DNA from: Myxococcota bacterium | Lineage (GTDB): Bacteria > Myxococcota_A > UBA9160 > UBA4427 | Assembly: GCA_029941885.1 (NCBI GenBank) | Contig: JAPYTP010000021.1 | Location: forward strand, 1-46,009 | DNA length: 46,009 nt | Reading direction: 5' to 3' | Part shown: positions 43,402 through 46,009 of the stretch, in pieces | Layout: the number at the start of each line of letters is the position of its first letter | Position numbering within the stretch: the stretch's first letter is position 1 | Position numbers and translations under genes: made by a program | The notes under the pieces: generated by a model | Database searches by the model: none | The model's input: the letters and a program-made list of their open reading frames with translations, nothing else | Told to the model about the DNA's origin: nothing

Positions 43402-43923
43402 ATGAAATTCAAACTCCCCCGATCGCTTGTGTTGATTCCACTCACTCTCGCACTCAGCGCCTGCCAAGAACCGGGCGCGCGAGAGGCGGAGAGCGGCGAG
43501 ACGCTCCCGTTCGAACTGACCGAAGACAGGGCCGCCTCGATTCGAGAAACGGCGGACGCCGCCTTCGCGGAGCTCGAGAGCGCCCCGACCCGAAGCGAGA
43601 CCCGCGTCGGCCCCCAGCCCTGGCCGAAGGATCTCCCGGGACGCTGGCCGTTTCCGACCGAAGCGACTGTCGTGGCGGACACCCGGCACGGCGCGGGGGA
43701 TCGACTCCTGCTCGTGAACCTTCCGGGTTCCCCGGATCGCGCGATGGCGGCGTACCAATCGGCACTTCGTGAGCGCGGCTACGACGTGGATCGGGGGCAG
43801 CTGCGACCCCCACTGCGCGCGCTTCATGCACAGAGCCCGGAACATCAGGCCGTTTTGACTTTCATCGCTCGAGAGAAGGCCACTCGCGTCGAAATTCTCT
43901 TTCTCGCGAAGGCGGCCGGCTAG
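43402..43923 (+). CDS. Hypothetical lipoprotein
   Basis: A 173-residue protein with a clear lipoprotein signal: MKFKLPRS, a hydrophobic core and LALSAC with lipidated Cys21. The mature part has an acidic linker and a small alpha/beta domain (WPFPTEATVVADTRHGAGDRLLLVNLPGSPDRAMAAYQSALRERGYDV ... VLTFIAREKATRVEILFLAK), a layout seen in small envelope sensors; I recognise no family. ATG 43402 is favoured over the in-frame codon 33 bases upstream because the signal begins there. It is the first of three same-strand genes ending in the antiporter. Confidence 0.75.
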   Translation: MKFKLPRSLVLIPLTLALSACQEPGAREAESGETLPFELTEDRAASIRETADAAFAELESAPTRSETRVGPQPWPKDLPGRWPFPTEATVVADTRHGAGDRLLLVNLPGSPDRAMAAYQSALRERGYDVDRGQLRPPLRALHAQSPEHQAVLTFIAREKATRVEILFLAKAAG

Positions 43924-43955
43924 ACAGATCAGCAACAACGGACGAGACTCGACTC

Positions 43956-44399
43956 GTGCAAGTCCCCACCCAAGGTGTCTTTCGGCACGTTTCCGGCCGC
44001 TTCACGCGCCATCTCGCCGCGAGCGTCTCACTCACGACTCTGCTTCTCGCGGCCGCCGGATTCACGACCGGATGCGGTGCCCTGCTGCTCGTCGGCGGCG
44101 CGGGCACGAGCGCCATCGCCTTCGCGACCGGTGAGCTCCGCGCCACCGAAAAAGCACCGCTCGTCGAACTCCACGAAGCCTGCCGCGTCGCCGTCGTCGC
44201 CCTCGGGTACGAAGAGGTCGAGGCCGTTCGGGATGCGGACAAGGTGCGCTGGCGTGCGACCACGGCGGGGGGTGATCCGGTCGATATCCGATTGAGAGCA
44301 CGCGGCCCCGAGCGAACCGAGGTGCGAATCCGCGTCGGTATCTTCGGAAACGAAGCGCGTTCACGGCTGGTCCTCGAACAGATCCGGCAGTCCCTGTGA
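43956..44399 (+). CDS. DUF3568-like lipoprotein
   Basis: A 147-residue protein. The signal has a hydrophobic core and FTTGC with the lipidated Cys at residue 40, followed by Gly/Ala-rich ALLLVGGAGTSAIAF and then GELRATEKAPLVELHEACRVAVVALGYEEVE, RATTAGGDPVDIRL and TEVRIRVGIFGNEARSRLVLEQI, the DUF3568 pattern of a small alpha/beta envelope domain. The start is GTG 43956, and the n-region is long, so it could begin later. It lies 32 bases after the preceding lipoprotein gene. Confidence 0.75.
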   Translation: MQVPTQGVFRHVSGRFTRHLAASVSLTTLLLAAAGFTTGCGALLLVGGAGTSAIAFATGELRATEKAPLVELHEACRVAVVALGYEEVEAVRDADKVRWRATTAGGDPVDIRLRARGPERTEVRIRVGIFGNEARSRLVLEQIRQSL

Positions 44400-44482
44400 A
44401 GCGCGCGAACGACCCTGTCGACGAGGACGAGGGCCGCAGCGGCCAATCGTCGCGGCCGACCGGACGACGGGAGTAGACCCGG

Positions 44483-46009
44483 TTGGAGACATCGCACGGC
44501 CTGATCGAGGCGGTCGTCCTGCTGGCCCTCGCCTGCGCCGGTCTCGCGGTGACGGAACGTCTGCGACTGCCCTCCATCGTCGGCTTCCTCGTGGTCGGCG
44601 CGATCGCGGGGCCCGAGATGCTGGGCCTCGTCAGCGACCCGGACAACGTGCGGGAACTGGCCGAACTCGGTGTTGTCTTCCTGCTCTTCGAGATCGGACT
44701 CGAACTCCCCATCGAACGGTTGCGCTTGATCTGGCGCGCCGCACTTCTGGGCGGTGGCTTCCAGGTCGGGATCACCCTCCTCACCGTCGCGTTCTGCGGG
44801 ACCCTGTTCGGACTCGCCTGGCCGGCGGCCCTGGTGATCGGGGCGGGTGTCTCGATGTCGAGTACGGCGATCGTGCTGCGGCTACTCACCGACGAGGGAC
44901 AGATCGATGCGCCGGGGGGACAGCTCGCCGTGGCGATCCTTCTCCTCCAGGATCTAGCGATCGTCCCCTTCCTGTTGATCGTCCCGCTGCTCGCCAGCGG
45001 GAGCGGTGGCCTTCCCGAGATCGGCTGGGCCGTGGGCCGGATGTCCCTCGCCCTCATGTTCATCAGCGTAAGTGTCTGGTTCCTCGTGCCCCGCTTGCTC
45101 GACCGCGTCGCCCAGAACAGGGGAGGCGAGCTCTTCAGTCTCTTCGCTCTCCTGATCGTGCTCGGTTCGGCCCTCTCCGCGGAAGCCCTCGGCCTCACCC
45201 TCGCCGTGGGCGCTTTCCTCGCCGGCGTCGCAGCCAGCGGCTCTCCCTACGCGCACCAGCTCTTCAGCGAAGTCGTACCCCTTCGCGGTGTCCTGCTCGG
45301 CATCTTCTTCACCGCGGTGGGGATGTTCTTCAGTCCAACCCAGGTCGCGGAGGCACCCGGCACCCTGGTCCTCGATGTGCTCGCGATCGTGCTCGGCAAG
45401 ACCGTCGTGGTGCTCGTCGGCGGAATGCTCATTCTTCGACGATCACTCCGGGTCAGCCTGGAAGCCGGACTGTCCCTGGCACAGATGGGTGAATTTTCCT
45501 TCGTCCTGCTCGGGGTCGCGGGCCAGGCCGGGCTGATCGAGCCGGTCATCCAACAGCGCTTCGTCGCCGCCTCGATTGTGACCCTGGTGCTCTCCCCCTT
45601 TCTGATTCGCTACGCGCCGGCGATCGCAGGAGCCGTCGCGGACCGACTCAATCATCCCGGTGCCCGTATGCCCAGCGAGAATCCGGGGCCGGACCCGAGT
45701 TCACGCGTCGTCGTGATCGGGTACGGGCCCGCAGGACAGACCCTGATCCGATTGCTGCGCTCCCTGGACGTGCCCTATATCGCCGTCGATACGAACCCGA
45801 GCACCGCGCTCGAGGCGAACCGCGCCGGTGAGCCCGTGATCTACGGAGACGCGACACGACCCCAGGTGCTACGCCATCTGCAGGTCTGGGAGGCCCGACT
45901 GGTCGCGGTCGCCATCTCGGATCCCCTGGCCACCCGTCGAATCGTGACGCGAATTCGCGCGATGGCACCCGATACCTCGATTCTTGCCCGCACGCGCTAT
46001 GTGCGAGAG
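44483..46009 (+). CDS. CPA2-family cation:proton antiporter (KefB-like), 3' end beyond window
   Basis: The frame is open from TTG 44483 to the right edge, giving 509 residues. GGGAG about 9 bases upstream supports the TTG; the previous in-frame codons end at a TAG. Ten or more membrane helices are visible, with PSIVGFLVVGAIAGPE, ELGVVFLLFEIGLEL, SMSSTAIVLRLL, LLLQDLAIVPFL and AQMGEFSFVLLG, as in Kef/CPA2 exchangers (QD and GEF motifs). From about 410 a Rossmann RCK-N domain starts VVVIGYGPAGQTLIRLL, for nucleotide-gated control. It would exchange K+ or Na+ for H+ at the inner membrane. About 50-150 residues are missing. Confidence 0.92.
   Translation, partial: METSHGLIEAVVLLALACAGLAVTERLRLPSIVGFLVVGAIAGPEMLGLVSDPDNVRELAELGVVFLLFEIGLELPIERLRLIWRAALLGGGFQVGITLLTVAFCGTLFGLAWPAALVIGAGVSMSSTAIVLRLLTDEGQIDAPGGQLAVAILLLQDLAIVPFLLIVPLLASGSGGLPEIGWAVGRMSLALMFISVSVWFLVPRLLDRVAQNRGGELFSLFALLIVLGSALSAEALGLTLAVGAFLAGVAASGSPYAHQLFSEVVPLRGVLLGIFFTAVGMFFSPTQVAEAPGTLVLDVLAIVLGKTVVVLVGGMLILRRSLRVSLEAGLSLAQMGEFSFVLLGVAGQAGLIEPVIQQRFVAASIVTLVLSPFLIRYAPAIAGAVADRLNHPGARMPSENPGPDPSSRVVVIGYGPAGQTLIRLLRSLDVPYIAVDTNPSTALEANRAGEPVIYGDATRPQVLRHLQVWEARLVAVAISDPLATRRIVTRIRAMAPDTSILARTRYVRE

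Noticed and set aside
1-46009. Frequent CGATCG/GCGATCGC palindromes
   Set aside because: They fit codon pairs such as Ala-Ile-Ala in a GC-rich genome and occur mainly in genes; no clustering like a repeat array was seen.
1-46009. Other internal TGA codons that might encode selenocysteine
   Set aside because: I looked at the ends of the other genes; none has family-like sequence continuing in frame after the TGA.
1-46009. CRISPR arrays, insertion sequences, prophage or defence systems
   Set aside because: No direct-repeat array, transposase, integrase, phage structural gene or recognisable defence gene was seen on either strand.

Overview
The window is GC-rich DNA (roughly 63-65% G+C by eye, strong G/C bias at third codon positions) from a free-living, probably aerobic bacterium. 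It carries many CoA-dependent catabolic enzymes, an F420-type luciferase-like oxidoreductase, two amidohydrolase-superfamily proteins, a single-chain indolepyruvate ferredoxin oxidoreductase-like protein, DUF3604, sulfotransferase and Sec/Tat/lipoprotein-exported proteins. This mix is typical of metagenome-derived lineages once grouped with Deltaproteobacteria (Myxococcota/Binatia-like), but that placement is inference. I saw no rRNA, tRNA, CRISPR array, insertion sequence or phage gene.

Layout. 1-9 kb: the start of a molybdopterin oxidoreductase (runs off the left edge), a divergent NIPSNAP-like protein, then minus-strand DUF3604, SDR, metallo-hydrolase, a 476-residue protein of unknown function and a cystathionine-type PLP enzyme. 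9-10.4 kb: a broken ion-channel gene, a HAD hydrolase and an amphi-Trp protein. 10.6-23.5 kb: a catabolic region with an adjacent acyl-CoA dehydrogenase pair, GST, two-domain CoA-transferase plus SDR, VOC plus cupin proteins, two amidohydrolase-fold proteins, an F420-type oxidoreductase and a SnoaL-like protein. 23.6-37.2 kb: ABC exporter, DUF1254/DUF1214 protein, two alpha/beta hydrolases, tandem universal stress protein, a frameshifted DUF4197 lipoprotein, SDR, sulfotransferase and a 1182-residue 2-oxoacid:ferredoxin oxidoreductase. 37.2-38.5 kb: the gene of greatest interest. 38.8-39.3 kb: an MscS-type channel relic. 39.4-42.8 kb: an operon of a KOW/Tudor-like tailed protein, a MoxR ATPase and a CoxE-type VWA protein. 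43.4-46 kb: two lipoproteins and a CPA2/Kef-type antiporter that runs off the right edge.

Main discovery. Two apparent minus-strand reading frames at 37228-37701 and 37717-38481 are in the same frame and separated only by one TGA. Read through, they give one 417-residue AhpD/carboxymuconolactone-decarboxylase-like protein. The TGA falls exactly on the second redox cysteine of the E-x11-C-x2-C-x3-H signature, giving C-x-x-U, and an imperfect stem-loop follows the TGA at the spacing expected of a bacterial SECIS element. I interpret it as a selenoprotein gene that ordinary gene calling would split in two.

Three other loci (9.0-9.5, 29.1-29.6 and 38.8-39.3 kb) look like gene decay or assembly errors: recognisable family fragments change frame or are joined to unrelated coding sequence.
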